Origin: Halobacillus litoralis
GTDB taxonomy: Bacteria; Bacillota; Bacilli; Bacillales; Halobacillaceae
Assembly: GCF_020171725.1 (NCBI RefSeq)
Contig: NZ_JAIVAJ010000010.1
Location: 124,001-188,000 of the forward strand
Length of the DNA stretch: 64,000 nt
Direction of reading: 5' to 3'
Shown here: positions 42,587 through 51,155 of the stretch, in pieces
Numbering within the stretch: the first letter of the stretch is position 1
Layout of the letters: every line of letters begins with the position of its first letter
Program-made: the position numbers and the translations under genes
Notes under the pieces: generated by a model
Seen by the model: the letters and a program-made list of their open reading frames with translations, nothing else
Databases searched by the model: none
Told to the model about the DNA's origin: nothing

Positions 42587-44266
42587 ATGGGAAATGCCGG
42601 TCGCTTGGTTTCGCTCATTGGTGCAGGGCTTTTTATAGCTTGGATTTTCACCTTTCACGTCACAGGCATTGAAGCGGCTCTTGGGTTTTCTTTTCTAGTC
42701 CTTGTGCCGCTTCTTGTGGAAGAAGTCATAAAGGAAAAAGGAAACAGAGCGGAGCGATGGTTATATAAAGCGCTTCAAGCCTCCTTGCCGTTTGCAGTTG
42801 CTGGTGCGATCTCCGTTACCTTGACTCCGGGTAAAGAGGCTGGCTGGTGGGCTATTGTCTGGTTCATCTACACGCTGCTCCTTGCTCTCGGTGGCTTGCT
42901 GAGGGTGCTAGGCAGAGGGCTGAGGCCGTTAGAAGAGACGGTCATCGATATAGGGCTTATATACATAGCGATAGGGGGAGGGTGGCTTGTCATTTCTCAG
43001 GCAGGCTGGTCTCCTTACCTGCCTTATTCTCAAACGATCGTCCAGCTGACAGCGATTCATTTTCATTACGCCGCCTTTGTTCTCCCTCTGGCGGTAGGTT
43101 TTTTCGGACGCTTTCGTGCCGAAGCGAACCGTGTTCGAAAAACATACATGAACCGCCCTTACGCAATTTTAGTGGCAGGGGTGCTGGCGGGACCTTTTCT
43201 TGTCGCAATCGGGCTTGACTTCGGACCTCCTGTAGAGGTGTTTACGGTAGGGTTTTACGTCTTGATCCTCGTATGGCTTTCCGTCTGGTGGTTCTGGATA
43301 TCCGTCGAACTTCCTTCTTGGGCATCCTCTGCTGTCAGGTTGGCTTCCTTTCTGCTGGTGGGAACGATGGGGCTTTCGTTCACGTACAGTCTCGGTTTGA
43401 TGTCAGAAGCTTTCTCTGTTTCCATCAGGCAGATGGTATCGTACCACGGACTCATTAACGCCTTTGCCTTTTCACTGCTGGTCACCTGGGCTTTTCGTAG
43501 AACGGCATCCCCTCAGCGACACTCTTACACTACTTTTCCAATAAGTAAGATTCGCTCGAAAGGGTACGTGGGGAGTGAGGCGGTCTACAAGCAGGGGTGG
43601 TCCGCTTCTTATCAAATGGAAAAGGGTCTGATTCCGACGTGGGCGACCTACAGAAGTGAAAGGTTTGACCCTTCCTCTATTCATCCTGAAGTCAGGCGGT
43701 TTTATTTAGAGACGGACCAGTATGATATGAAGGCTGATGTGAAATGGCAGAAGGGGTTCAGGAAACTATCGAGAGTCAGCCACCGTATCACAAGCCGAAT
43801 GGGACAGATCAACCTTCCGACATCTACGTCGATGAACATGACAGGGGAGATTGTTCCGGTTTCGGATCAGCTGGATGGTCGTCCTCAGGTACGGGCTTGG
43901 GTGCGGAAGAATGAAGCGACAGAAGAGCCGGTCTTTACGGCGCTTTATTCGTATCACAAGCAGTCGGGTGAGACGTATATGAATATTGCGCTGCCTCTTC
44001 CGATAGGCACCATGACAGGTGTGTTGAAGCCGGAAAAGGATGGTGGAGATGGGCTGATTTTAACGAGTCACCTGCGACCGGATTCCCGCGGGGATGAAGG
44101 TGTTTATTTGACATTCGGCAACTGGACTGTCCGGACTCCGATTAGGGAGTGGTTCCATGTGCAGGTGCAGGGTGATCGTTTGGTGGCCGTTCATAACATG
44201 TCGCTATGGAGTATTCCGTTTCTGACGATATCATATCAGTTAATGAAAAAAGAGCCGGACTCGTAA
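42587..44266 (+). CDS. YndJ-family membrane protein
   Basis: A 559-residue protein. The N-terminal 300 residues hold about ten hydrophobic helices; YHGLINAFAFSLLVTWAFR near residue 290 and HFHYAAFVLPLAVGFFGR near residue 155 are as I recall them from Bacillus YndJ (about 550 residues). The C-terminal 250 residues are soluble (GYVGSEAVYKQGWSASYQME ...) and resemble a DUF1990/START-like beta-rich domain. Function unknown. ATG with GGTTTTGGGGG upstream. Divergent from the ECF sigma operon; a strong terminator overlaps the stop codon. Confidence 0.7.
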   Translation: MGNAGRLVSLIGAGLFIAWIFTFHVTGIEAALGFSFLVLVPLLVEEVIKEKGNRAERWLYKALQASLPFAVAGAISVTLTPGKEAGWWAIVWFIYTLLLALGGLLRVLGRGLRPLEETVIDIGLIYIAIGGGWLVISQAGWSPYLPYSQTIVQLTAIHFHYAAFVLPLAVGFFGRFRAEANRVRKTYMNRPYAILVAGVLAGPFLVAIGLDFGPPVEVFTVGFYVLILVWLSVWWFWISVELPSWASSAVRLASFLLVGTMGLSFTYSLGLMSEAFSVSIRQMVSYHGLINAFAFSLLVTWAFRRTASPQRHSYTTFPISKIRSKGYVGSEAVYKQGWSASYQMEKGLIPTWATYRSERFDPSSIHPEVRRFYLETDQYDMKADVKWQKGFRKLSRVSHRITSRMGQINLPTSTSMNMTGEIVPVSDQLDGRPQVRAWVRKNEATEEPVFTALYSYHKQSGETYMNIALPLPIGTMTGVLKPEKDGGDGLILTSHLRPDSRGDEGVYLTFGNWTVRTPIREWFHVQVQGDRLVAVHNMSLWSIPFLTISYQLMKKEPDS

Positions 44267-44283
44267 TGGTCCGGCTCTTTTTG
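44248..44283. terminator. Bidirectional terminator
   Basis: AAAAGAGCCGGAC/GTCCGGCTCTTTT stem with A/T runs at both ends, shared by the convergent YndJ-like and amt genes. Confidence 0.85.
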
Positions 44284-44292
44284 TGTAAGACG

Positions 44293-45684
44293 TTATTGGG
44301 CAGTTTTGTGATCGGTTTTCTTGGGTTCGCTTGATAAGCTGTCTAATCGGTGGAGTAAATCCACTCCGAAATCAGCTGATGTACCAGGGTTTTCGTTGAA
44401 GATGCTGCGGCTTGACTCGTAAGCGGTAGAACCGTGCTCAGCAAAGTCGAGTCCGGAGATCTCTTCTTCACGAGAAACGCGAATGCCGCTTGTTACGCCT
44501 TTGATGACAAGGACAGCGCCTGCTGTTGTCAGCATCGTCCAGGCTACTACAGCTAGTACGCCGATGGCTTGAACGCCTAGAAGTGCTGCGCCATCACCAT
44601 AGAACAGTCCGCCTTCGACAGAGAACAATCCGACAGCGAGTGTACCCCAGATTCCGCAGATTCCGTGTACGGCAATCGCTCCGACAGGGTCGTCAATACG
44701 TACGATGCGATCAAGGAACTGAACGCCTTCAACAAGAATGACTCCAGCTAGTAGACCAATGGCAATCGCACCAACCAGCGATACGTTCGCTGTACCGGCT
44801 GTGATTCCGACTAAACCAGCAAGTGCGCCGTTTAATGTAAGGGAAGCGTCGATACGCTTGAACTTCAGTTGAGAATAAAGTGCTGAACCGATGACACCAC
44901 CAGAAGCGGATAGAAGGGTAGTGGCTACAACGGTTGGAATTAGGGTTGGATCAGCAGCTAGTGTACTACCGCCGTTGAAACCGAACCATCCGAACCAAAG
45001 GATGAATACACCTAATGCACCTAGTGGAATGTTGTGTCCGGGAATAACGTTGACCGTCTTACCATTGTACTTCCCGAGGCGTGGCCCGAGGAACATAACG
45101 GCAACGATCGCGCCAAGTGCACCTGTTAAGTGAACGACAGTAGAGCCTGCGAAGTCAACGAATCCTAGAGATGACAACCATCCGCCACCCCATACCCAGT
45201 GACCGACAACCGGGTAGATGAAGCCTGTCATAAGCACAGTCAGAAGAAGGTAAGATTTCAATTTCATACGCTCTGCGACAGCTCCGGAAATGATGGTCGC
45301 ACACGTAGCGGCGAAGACGGCCTGGAAGACGAAGAATCCAATTTGATCGGCTTGACCGCTCAGGAAGAATCCATCTGTTCCGATGAATCCACCACCAGAT
45401 GTTCCGAACATGATTCCAAATCCGACAATAAAGTAAAGGACAGCAGCGATAGACATCGTCATGAAGTTTTTCATCAAAATGTTGAGGGCGTTCTTGGAGC
45501 GGGTGAATCCTGATTCGACCATTGCGAATCCTGCGTGCATGAAGAATACTAAGAATGCGGCGATCATGATCCACACCATATCAACGGACTGTAGAACCGC
45601 TTCAGGTGTTACAGCTGTCTCGGCACTTGCGATGACAGGGAAGCTGAATAAAGCGATAAGAAATAAGAGCAATGTTTTTTTCAT
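44293..45684 (-). CDS. amt: Ammonium transporter (Amt/NrgA)
   Basis: A 463-residue Amt channel. A signal-like first helix is followed by MHAGFAMVESGFTRSKNALN, the N-terminal family signature; YPVVGHWVWGGGWL, DFAGSTVVHLTGALGAIVAV and the twin-His region (VVHLTGA ... AVHGICGIWGTLAVG) are present. It conducts NH4+/NH3 and is regulated by PII. It lies 24 bases downstream of the PII gene. The C-terminal cytoplasmic tail is longer than in NrgA and carries the usual ISGLDFAEHG before an extra Ser-rich extension. Confidence 0.93.
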   Translation of the reverse strand: MKKTLLLFLIALFSFPVIASAETAVTPEAVLQSVDMVWIMIAAFLVFFMHAGFAMVESGFTRSKNALNILMKNFMTMSIAAVLYFIVGFGIMFGTSGGGFIGTDGFFLSGQADQIGFFVFQAVFAATCATIISGAVAERMKLKSYLLLTVLMTGFIYPVVGHWVWGGGWLSSLGFVDFAGSTVVHLTGALGAIVAVMFLGPRLGKYNGKTVNVIPGHNIPLGALGVFILWFGWFGFNGGSTLAADPTLIPTVVATTLLSASGGVIGSALYSQLKFKRIDASLTLNGALAGLVGITAGTANVSLVGAIAIGLLAGVILVEGVQFLDRIVRIDDPVGAIAVHGICGIWGTLAVGLFSVEGGLFYGDGAALLGVQAIGVLAVVAWTMLTTAGAVLVIKGVTSGIRVSREEEISGLDFAEHGSTAYESSRSIFNENPGTSADFGVDLLHRLDSLSSEPKKTDHKTAQ

Positions 45685-45708
45685 AGTAAATGATCCATCC
45701 TTTTCTTA

Positions 45709-46050
45709 TTAGAGTAGGGCTTGCTTACCGGTTTCGCCGGTGCGGATTCGATATACCTCATCAATCGTTGAAACAAAGATCTTTCCGTCTCCCACTTCGC
45801 TTGTGGCGCACGTTTCCATGATGACATCGATAATGGAGGCAAGCTCGAAATTCTCAACGACCATTTCCACTTTCACTTTCGGATAGAGCTTCACTTCAAA
45901 TCGGTTGCCTCGGAAAATCCCTTCCTGCCCCTTCTGTTGACCACAGCCGGCCACCTCAGAAACAGTCAGCCCTTTCACGCCGAGTTGATCGAGCTGATGA
46001 CGCAGTGCCTGGAAGGCTTCCGGGCGGATGATGGCTTCTACTTTTTTCAC
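45709..46050 (-). CDS. glnK: PII-family nitrogen regulator (GlnK/NrgB)
   Basis: A 113-residue PII protein. KKVEAIIRPEAFQALRHQLD and VGDGKIFVSTIDEVYRIRTG are the two PII signatures. In the T-loop (QKGQEGIFRGNRFEVKLYPK) the uridylylated Tyr51 of enteric GlnB is Phe, and Tyr46 is Phe too, so regulation by uridylylation is excluded and ligand binding must suffice, as in other Bacilli. GTG start with AAAGGAGG. First gene of the glnK-amt operon; B. subtilis has the reverse order (nrgA then nrgB). Confidence 0.92.
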   Translation of the reverse strand: MKKVEAIIRPEAFQALRHQLDQLGVKGLTVSEVAGCGQQKGQEGIFRGNRFEVKLYPKVKVEMVVENFELASIIDVIMETCATSEVGDGKIFVSTIDEVYRIRTGETGKQALL

Positions 46051-46073
46051 TTTATTGTCCTCCTTTTCTCTTG

Positions 46074-46090
46074 TGTTAACTTTCTTAACA
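46074..46090 (-). promoter_or_regulatory. TnrA/GlnR-like box, promoter-proximal
   Basis: TGTTAACTTTCTTAACA fits TGTNANAWWWTNTNACA apart from two inner positions. It lies between the predicted transcription start and the ribosome site of glnK, a repressor-like place. Confidence 0.55.
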
Positions 46091-46112
46091 TAAGAGGTAA
46101 TGAATTAATCTA

Positions 46113-46142
46113 ATCATAAGGGAAAATAGTCTGAAAAATCAA
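46113..46142 (-). promoter_or_regulatory. Predicted glnK-amt promoter
   Basis: On the minus strand TTGATT and TATGAT are separated by 18 bp, between two TnrA/GlnR-like boxes. Confidence 0.5.
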
Positions 46143-46159
46143 TACATTTTGAAAATTAA

Positions 46160-46176
46160 TGTCAGGAAAGGTTACA
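46160..46176 (-). promoter_or_regulatory. TnrA/GlnR-like box, upstream
   Basis: TGTCAGGAAAGGTTACA fits TGTNANAWWWTNTNACA apart from the same two inner positions as the other box. Its centre is about 60 bp upstream of the predicted start, near the place used by TnrA to activate nrgAB in B. subtilis. Confidence 0.5.
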
Positions 46177-46224
46177 CATATGCCGGTTCGTAACCGTTTC
46201 CATTGTTTGTATATCAACAAAAAA

Positions 46225-46252
46225 TCCCCTCCAAAAAAATTTGAAGGGGACA
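46225..46252 (-). terminator. Terminator of the ribonucleotide reductase operon
   Basis: CCCCTTCAAA/TTTGGAGGGG-type stem on the minus strand followed by ATTTTTTG, immediately after the nrdB stop. Confidence 0.7.
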
Positions 46253-46255
46253 GGC

Positions 46256-47296
46256 TTATAAATCGTCGAAACCGTTCGTTTCGGTCACTTTTGTGTACTG
46301 GCGGGATTTCTGTTCGAAGAAGTCCGATTTACCTTCATCGACTTCCTGATAGGCCCGGATCCATTTCAGCGGGTTCTTTTTATAGGAGGGGAAAGGTTTT
46401 TCAGCTCCGAGCTGTTTACTCCGCTTATTGGCCATGAATTTGATATAGTCCTCTAATTCAGATAGTTCGATACCTGTGAACTGATGGCCGATGATGTGGC
46501 GTGCCCATTTGATTTCAAGCTCAGCCGCTTTCGTGAAGGTATCGGTTACGAAAGCGTTCATCTCTTCCTGGTCGATTTCCGGATGTTCGTTCAAGGTCTC
46601 TTTGAAAATCCGGGCGAACAGATTGACGTGGATCTGTTCGTCACGGTTGATGTAATTGATCATCGTACTTGTCGACACCATCTTATGATTCCGTGCCAAG
46701 TTATAGAAGAAGGCAAAGCCGGCATAGAAAAACAGTCCTTCCAACACGACGTCATAGACGATGGATGTCAGAAAGCTTGGTACTGTAGGGTCGTCAATGA
46801 ATTCCTGATAGCCATCCGTAATAAAGGCGTTTCGTTCAATGAGGATCTCATCGTGTTTCCAGTATTCGAAAATCGCTTCCTGCTCGTGCTGCGGAACGAG
46901 AGTGGAGAGGACATACGAATACGATTGATTATGGACGACTTCTTGAAAAGCCAAGACCTGCATTAAGGCCGACAAGCTGGAGTCCGTCAAATAGTCGGCT
47001 ATTTTTCCTGAGTAGTCGGTTTGGATCGAATCTAAAAATGCGAGCAGGCCGATGATTTTCTTGAAGGTCTGCTGCTCTTCTTCGGATAAGTCCGGCCACT
47101 GCTTCAAGTCGTTGCTCATATTGATTTCATTCGGAATCCAAAAGTTGGAGAGCATATTTTTATACATCGGATAAGCCCATGAGAACGCGGTGTCATCCCA
47201 GTTCAAAACATTTGAGCTTTGGCCGTTCAGGATCCCTGTGGACTTATTGGGTGCATGGATGTCAACGAGTTTTCTTTTTTCTAACTTCTGTGTCAT
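46256..47296 (-). CDS. nrdB: Class I ribonucleotide reductase, small subunit
   Basis: A 346-residue ferritin-like protein. Metal ligands are seen in LLAFLDSIQT (Asp), AFQEVVHNQSYSY (Glu, His), VVLEGLFFYAGF (Glu) and NRDEQIHVNLF (Glu, His); the tyrosine seven residues after the first Glu (EVVHNQSY) is the radical site, so the protein should be active. It forms the radical-generating partner of the large subunit encoded 12 bases upstream. ATG with AGGAGGAAT. Controlled, with nrdA, by a cobalamin riboswitch. NrdF-like metal choice (Mn or Fe) cannot be decided from the sequence; no nrdI is adjacent. Confidence 0.9.
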   Translation of the reverse strand: MTQKLEKRKLVDIHAPNKSTGILNGQSSNVLNWDDTAFSWAYPMYKNMLSNFWIPNEINMSNDLKQWPDLSEEEQQTFKKIIGLLAFLDSIQTDYSGKIADYLTDSSLSALMQVLAFQEVVHNQSYSYVLSTLVPQHEQEAIFEYWKHDEILIERNAFITDGYQEFIDDPTVPSFLTSIVYDVVLEGLFFYAGFAFFYNLARNHKMVSTSTMINYINRDEQIHVNLFARIFKETLNEHPEIDQEEMNAFVTDTFTKAAELEIKWARHIIGHQFTGIELSELEDYIKFMANKRSKQLGAEKPFPSYKKNPLKWIRAYQEVDEGKSDFFEQKSRQYTKVTETNGFDDL

Positions 47297-47308
47297 GACG
47301 ATTCCTCC

Positions 47309-49510
47309 TTAAGATGAGCAGCTTTCGCATTCATCGTAGCTGCCTTGGCTGGATGTGGATCTAGTGTAATAGGTCGTCTTCAAGCCGAGCCTCCAAGCTT
47401 CCAAGTGAAGGTCCAGCAGTTCTTTGGCATGAATGGAATTTCGGACATAGAGGTTGAACGAAATCGACTGATCTACATACTTTTGACGGGCAGCATTCTG
47501 TCTGATGCTTGCTTTCTGATCGACATCATAGGCCGATGGATAATATCCGTACGTGTGGTGATCGAGCTCTGGTGCCGTGACCGGAATCTTGTAATCCTTC
47601 TTTTCTTCGGAATAAAACTTTTGGAAAATCGGATCGATACTTGCGGTGCTTCCGGCAATCAGAGATGTGCTGGAATTCGGAGCGACAGCAAGCAGGTACC
47701 CGTTTCGAAGCCCGTTTTGGTTCACCTTTTCTTGAAGGGAGCTCCAGTCCCACGCATCATGTTTGTGATAGCCGCGTTTTGAAAAGTAGGCCCCGCTCTC
47801 CCAGTCGGATCCTTCAAATAGAGGATAGCTTCCTTTTTCGTAGGCTAAGTCACTGCTTGCTTCGATTGTGTGGTAGGCAATCGTTTCGTACAGCGCATCG
47901 GCGTAATCGACCGCTTCCTCTGACTCCCAGTGGATTTGTTTTTTTGCTAACAAATGAGCCCACCCAAACGTCCCGAGACCTATGCCGCGATACTGCTGGT
48001 TCGTGAGTTGTGCCTGCAGGACAGGGATCGTGTTCAGGTCGATCACATTATCCAGCATCCGCACTTGGATTTGGATAATGCGCGCCAGCTCGCCTGAAGG
48101 AATGGCTCGTCCTAAGTTCAGGCTTGATAAGTTGCACACGACAAAGTCACCTGGTGCCTGGATGGTAATGATTTTTCCATCCTCTACAAATTGCTGCTGC
48201 TGAACGGTCGGGCTTTGGTTTTGAGTGATTTCTGTACACAGGTTGGAGCAGTAAATCATACCGGCGTGTCCGTTAGGGTTCTTCCGGTTCACCTCATCCC
48301 GGTAGAACATATAAGGGGTGCCTGTCTCGAGCTGACTCATCATCACACGCTTCATAATGTCGATGGCCGGAACCCGCTCCTTGCTCAAGGAAGGGTGATC
48401 GACACACTGCTCATAGCGCGTCCGGAACGTGCCGGCTCCGCGTTCTTCATCGTAAGCATCTTCAAGCGAGAAGCCCATCACTTCACGGACTTCATGTGGG
48501 TCGAATAAGTACCAGTCATCCCTATTTTCCACGGCTTCCATAAAAATGTCCGGAATGGAAACGCCTGTAAACAGATCGTGGGTGCGCTGGCGCTCATCCC
48601 CATTGTTCAAACGGCTGTCCAGGAATGAAAAGATGTCCTTGTGCCACACGTCGAGGTAGACGGCGATGGCACCCTGCCGCTGACCGAGCTGATCGACGCT
48701 GACTGCGGTATTGTTCAATTGCTTCATCCACGGAATGACGCCGGAGGAAACCCCTTTATACCCTCTGATATCACTACCGCGGCTTCTGATTTTCCCTAAG
48801 TAAACGCCAATGCCTCCGCCGTTTTTGCTTAAGTTGGCGATGTCCGTGTTGCTGTCGTATATGGATTGGAGGCTGTCATCAATCGTATCGATGAAACAGG
48901 AGCTGAGCTGCCCGTGCTGTTTTCCCGCATTGGACAGGGTAGGGGTAGCGACGGTCATATAAAGGTTGCTTAAAGCCCAGTAAGCTTCTTTGACAAGGTC
49001 TAGTTTGCGGTGCTCCTGTTCCTGCGCCATCAGCATCATAGCGATGATCATGAATCGTTCCTGAGGCAGTTCGAATATCTCCTTCGATTTTGAACGGGCA
49101 AGGTAGCGGTCACTTAATGTCCGTAAACCAATGTAGGTAAAAAGATGATCGCGTTCCTGGACGAGCTCTCGTTCGAGCTGTTTTATTTCCGCCGGGCTGT
49201 AGTACATAAGTATTTTTCTCGTATAGACGCCTTCCTCGATCAGCGTTGTGATCAATTCGTGAAAATCGCGATAAGGGGCTGTGGTGCCCCGGTTCTTTCT
49301 GGCTTCCTTGTACATCCACTTTAAATAGATGCGGCTGGCAGCAAAGGTCCAGTCCGGGGATGCTTCATCTACTTCGGCCAAGCAAGCGAGAATCATGTCC
49401 TGCGCGGCTTCTTCTATTCGGTGGTGCTTCCATTTGCCGAGTACTTGATTAATAGGTAAGGAGGGGAAGGAATCCTGCAGCCACTCCTGGTCTGTTGCGG
49501 TGTAATTCAT
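47309..49510 (-). CDS. nrdA: Class I ribonucleotide reductase, large subunit, lacking the N-terminal ATP-cone
   Basis: A 733-residue NrdA-type catalytic subunit. The substrate-loop VATPTLSNAG, the redox cysteines in LSSCFIDT, YCSNLCTEIT and FVVCNLSSLN, NLSKNGGGIGVYLG, the Tyr pair in LKTTYYTRST and the C-terminal CxxC-type tail ECESCSS are all present. The N-terminus starts almost directly at the region equivalent to the end of the ATP-cone of E. coli NrdA, so overall-activity control by ATP/dATP through that domain is absent. Start: ATG preceded by AGAGGTG; a longer in-frame version would overlap the riboswitch terminator. Operon with nrdB. Confidence 0.9.
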   Translation of the reverse strand: MNYTATDQEWLQDSFPSLPINQVLGKWKHHRIEEAAQDMILACLAEVDEASPDWTFAASRIYLKWMYKEARKNRGTTAPYRDFHELITTLIEEGVYTRKILMYYSPAEIKQLERELVQERDHLFTYIGLRTLSDRYLARSKSKEIFELPQERFMIIAMMLMAQEQEHRKLDLVKEAYWALSNLYMTVATPTLSNAGKQHGQLSSCFIDTIDDSLQSIYDSNTDIANLSKNGGGIGVYLGKIRSRGSDIRGYKGVSSGVIPWMKQLNNTAVSVDQLGQRQGAIAVYLDVWHKDIFSFLDSRLNNGDERQRTHDLFTGVSIPDIFMEAVENRDDWYLFDPHEVREVMGFSLEDAYDEERGAGTFRTRYEQCVDHPSLSKERVPAIDIMKRVMMSQLETGTPYMFYRDEVNRKNPNGHAGMIYCSNLCTEITQNQSPTVQQQQFVEDGKIITIQAPGDFVVCNLSSLNLGRAIPSGELARIIQIQVRMLDNVIDLNTIPVLQAQLTNQQYRGIGLGTFGWAHLLAKKQIHWESEEAVDYADALYETIAYHTIEASSDLAYEKGSYPLFEGSDWESGAYFSKRGYHKHDAWDWSSLQEKVNQNGLRNGYLLAVAPNSSTSLIAGSTASIDPIFQKFYSEEKKDYKIPVTAPELDHHTYGYYPSAYDVDQKASIRQNAARQKYVDQSISFNLYVRNSIHAKELLDLHLEAWRLGLKTTYYTRSTSSQGSYDECESCSS

Positions 49511-49532
49511 CGTTTCACCTCTTTTATAAAAT

Positions 49533-49561
49533 AAAAAAATCCGCTCAGAATTTGAGCGGAT
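49533..49561 (-). terminator. Cobalamin-riboswitch expression-platform terminator
   Basis: On the minus strand ATCCGCTCA/TGAGCGGAT followed by seven T, between the aptamer and the nrdA ribosome site. Confidence 0.85.
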
Positions 49562-49660
49562 GAAACCATGAAAAGAACCACAGGAACCACGAAGAAGAAG
49601 CCTGCTTTCATTCCATCGCTTCATCTTCTCAATCCCCGAAGAAGTTGAAACTTGCAACGA

Positions 49661-49815
49661 AGGAAGACAGGTCTCCTGGCTCGCATACGATCTTACTCTG
49701 GTCCTTCCCGTGTGAACACAGTGGATGACCCATTTCGCGTATGCTTACAGTTGCGGGGGCAGCTCCGGTTTTTCACCGGATTCCCTATTAAGCCGTAGTG
49801 GCATCTCCGCTTCGT
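49661..49815 (-). promoter_or_regulatory. Cobalamin (B12) riboswitch upstream of nrdAB
   Basis: Read on the minus strand: GATGCCACTACGGC, then AATAGGGAATCCGGTGAAAA and ACCGGAGCTGCCCCCGCAAC with TGTAAGC (the B12 box region), and at the 3' end GAGCCAGGAGACCTGTCTTCC. These are the conserved pieces of the adenosylcobalamin aptamer. With the terminator 100 bases downstream it should shut off the B12-independent reductase when adenosylcobalamin is plentiful. It accounts for most of the gap between nrdA and the methyltransferase gene; the remainder (49816-49968) holds the promoters. Confidence 0.95.
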
Positions 49816-49968
49816 AGATACTATATATAGTGTTTTGTTTATGGTTTTTTACCTTATGTAGTAATCCAATCATAACGAACAATTCCATAACCTTCAAGTC
49901 TAAATCATTTCTTTAGAGAAAAAATCGGCGAATGGGTATATAATGGAAGGATAGGAGGTGCCTCTAAA

Positions 49969-50655
49969 ATGGATTCATTCAATTGGCATTTAGAAGCGGA
50001 GCGGAAGTGGGACACGATGGCGGAATCGTGGTACGAACGAAGTCAGACGATGTGGGACGAGGGGAGTCGGAAGACGATTATTCCCTTCTTGAGAAGCTAC
50101 ATAGAAAAGGGAGCATCGGTCGCGGACTTGGGCTGTGGAGACGGTTACGGGTCATATAAGCTTTTTCAAGAAGGGTATGATGTCACAGGTCTTGACCTTT
50201 CGAAGGATATGATTGATCGGGCGAATGCGAGGATTAGTGAAGACGGTCTGCGATTTGTTCAAGGTGACTTGACGAAGCTGCCTTTTGAAGCGGAGACGTT
50301 TGATGGAATCATGGCTATAAATTCATTGGAGTGGACGGAAATCCCGTATGAGGGATTGGAAGAGATGAAGCGGATTCTTAAGCCCGGTGGGAGGGCGTGC
50401 ATTGGTCTTCTTGGACCGACTGCCATGCCGCGTACAAACAGCTTCCGTCGTGTTTATGGTGAGGCGGTGGTGTGCAACACGATGATGCCATGGGAACTGC
50501 GTAGAATGGCCGAAGAAACAGGTTGGTCGTATATCGGAGGCGAAGGGGTCTACAAGCGAGGGGTTTCAGAAGAACTAGCCCGTTCTCTTGATGAAGAACT
50601 CAACCAGGCTTTGACCTTCATGTGGTTGTTCATGTTTGAAAAGCAGGAAGTATGA
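49969..50655 (+). CDS. Class I SAM-dependent methyltransferase
   Basis: A 228-residue Rossmann-fold methyltransferase. Motif I is VADLGCGDGYGS (residues about 50-61), DVTGLDLSKDMIDRA holds the ribose-binding acid, FVQGDLTKLPFEAETFDGIM is motif II/III and MKRILKPGGRACIG is the post-motif. It resembles UbiE/Methyltransf_11 members of Bacillus with unassigned substrate. ATG start with AGGAGG. Monocistronic or followed by the 49-residue gene 47 bases later. Confidence 0.85.
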   Translation: MDSFNWHLEAERKWDTMAESWYERSQTMWDEGSRKTIIPFLRSYIEKGASVADLGCGDGYGSYKLFQEGYDVTGLDLSKDMIDRANARISEDGLRFVQGDLTKLPFEAETFDGIMAINSLEWTEIPYEGLEEMKRILKPGGRACIGLLGPTAMPRTNSFRRVYGEAVVCNTMMPWELRRMAEETGWSYIGGEGVYKRGVSEELARSLDEELNQALTFMWLFMFEKQEV

Positions 50656-50702
50656 ATCGCTGTCGTTTGTCATAAGTTGAAATCATAGGGAGGGATCTAT
50701 CC

Positions 50703-50852
50703 ATGGTGGCCTGGATGCACGCTTTTTTCTCCATGCGTATTTTATTTATCGGTTTCTTTTCACTGACGGCGTTAAGTTTACTTACTTTTCAATCGGTCGC
50801 AATCTTCCAAGCGGTAATGGAGATGTTCGAGGTCTTCATACATCGTAAATAA
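50703..50852 (+). CDS. 49-residue hydrophobic protein
   Basis: A small ORF (MVAWMHAFFSMRILFIGFFS ...) with GGGAGGGAT before the ATG and a strong terminator right after the stop. Hydrophobic from residues 8 to 30, then an amphipathic tail ending VFIHRK. Possibly co-transcribed with the methyltransferase. No family recognised. Confidence 0.5.
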   Translation: MVAWMHAFFSMRILFIGFFSLTALSLLTFQSVAIFQAVMEMFEVFIHRK

Positions 50853-50863
50853 TGCAGAGGAGA

Positions 50864-50894
50864 GGCTGAGACACTTTTGTGTCTCAGCCTTCTT
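50864..50894 (+). terminator. Intrinsic terminator
   Basis: GGCTGAGACAC/GTGTCTCAGCC stem followed by TTCTT. Confidence 0.8.
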
Positions 50895-50901
50895 GGTTGT
50901 T

Positions 50902-51155
50902 GAAAAAGTATGGAGAACGCTTCTGTTACAGATGAGGAGGACAGTTGGGTGGAAAATAACTCGCTTTCCGCGGCCCAACAGGACGTTGGGTCGTTCGACG
51001 TTGCCACAGGACGTGGCGATTTTAGTTCGAACATCCTTGTTCCTTTTTGTACTCAGGCGATGCCTGAGTGGATCTCGCCGTGGCCCGTTCATCCCACTGG
51101 AGTCTTATCATTTTCCACCACACTTTGCGATAATAGTGGATACAGAACCTAACAG
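50902..51155 (+). repeat. Dispersed inverted-repeat intergenic element (copy 4, longest)
   Basis: Left part: TTCTGTTACAGATGAGGAGG, then GGTGGAAAATAACTCGCTTT and CCGCGG; right part: GGATCTCGCCGTGGCCC, GGAGTCTTATCATTTTCCAC and GATACAGAACC. The arms pair imperfectly across about 220 bases, with an extra internal segment compared with the copy at 60027-60198. It fills the gap between the 49-residue gene and a secreted hydrolase gene, with only a terminator beside it. Confidence 0.75.
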
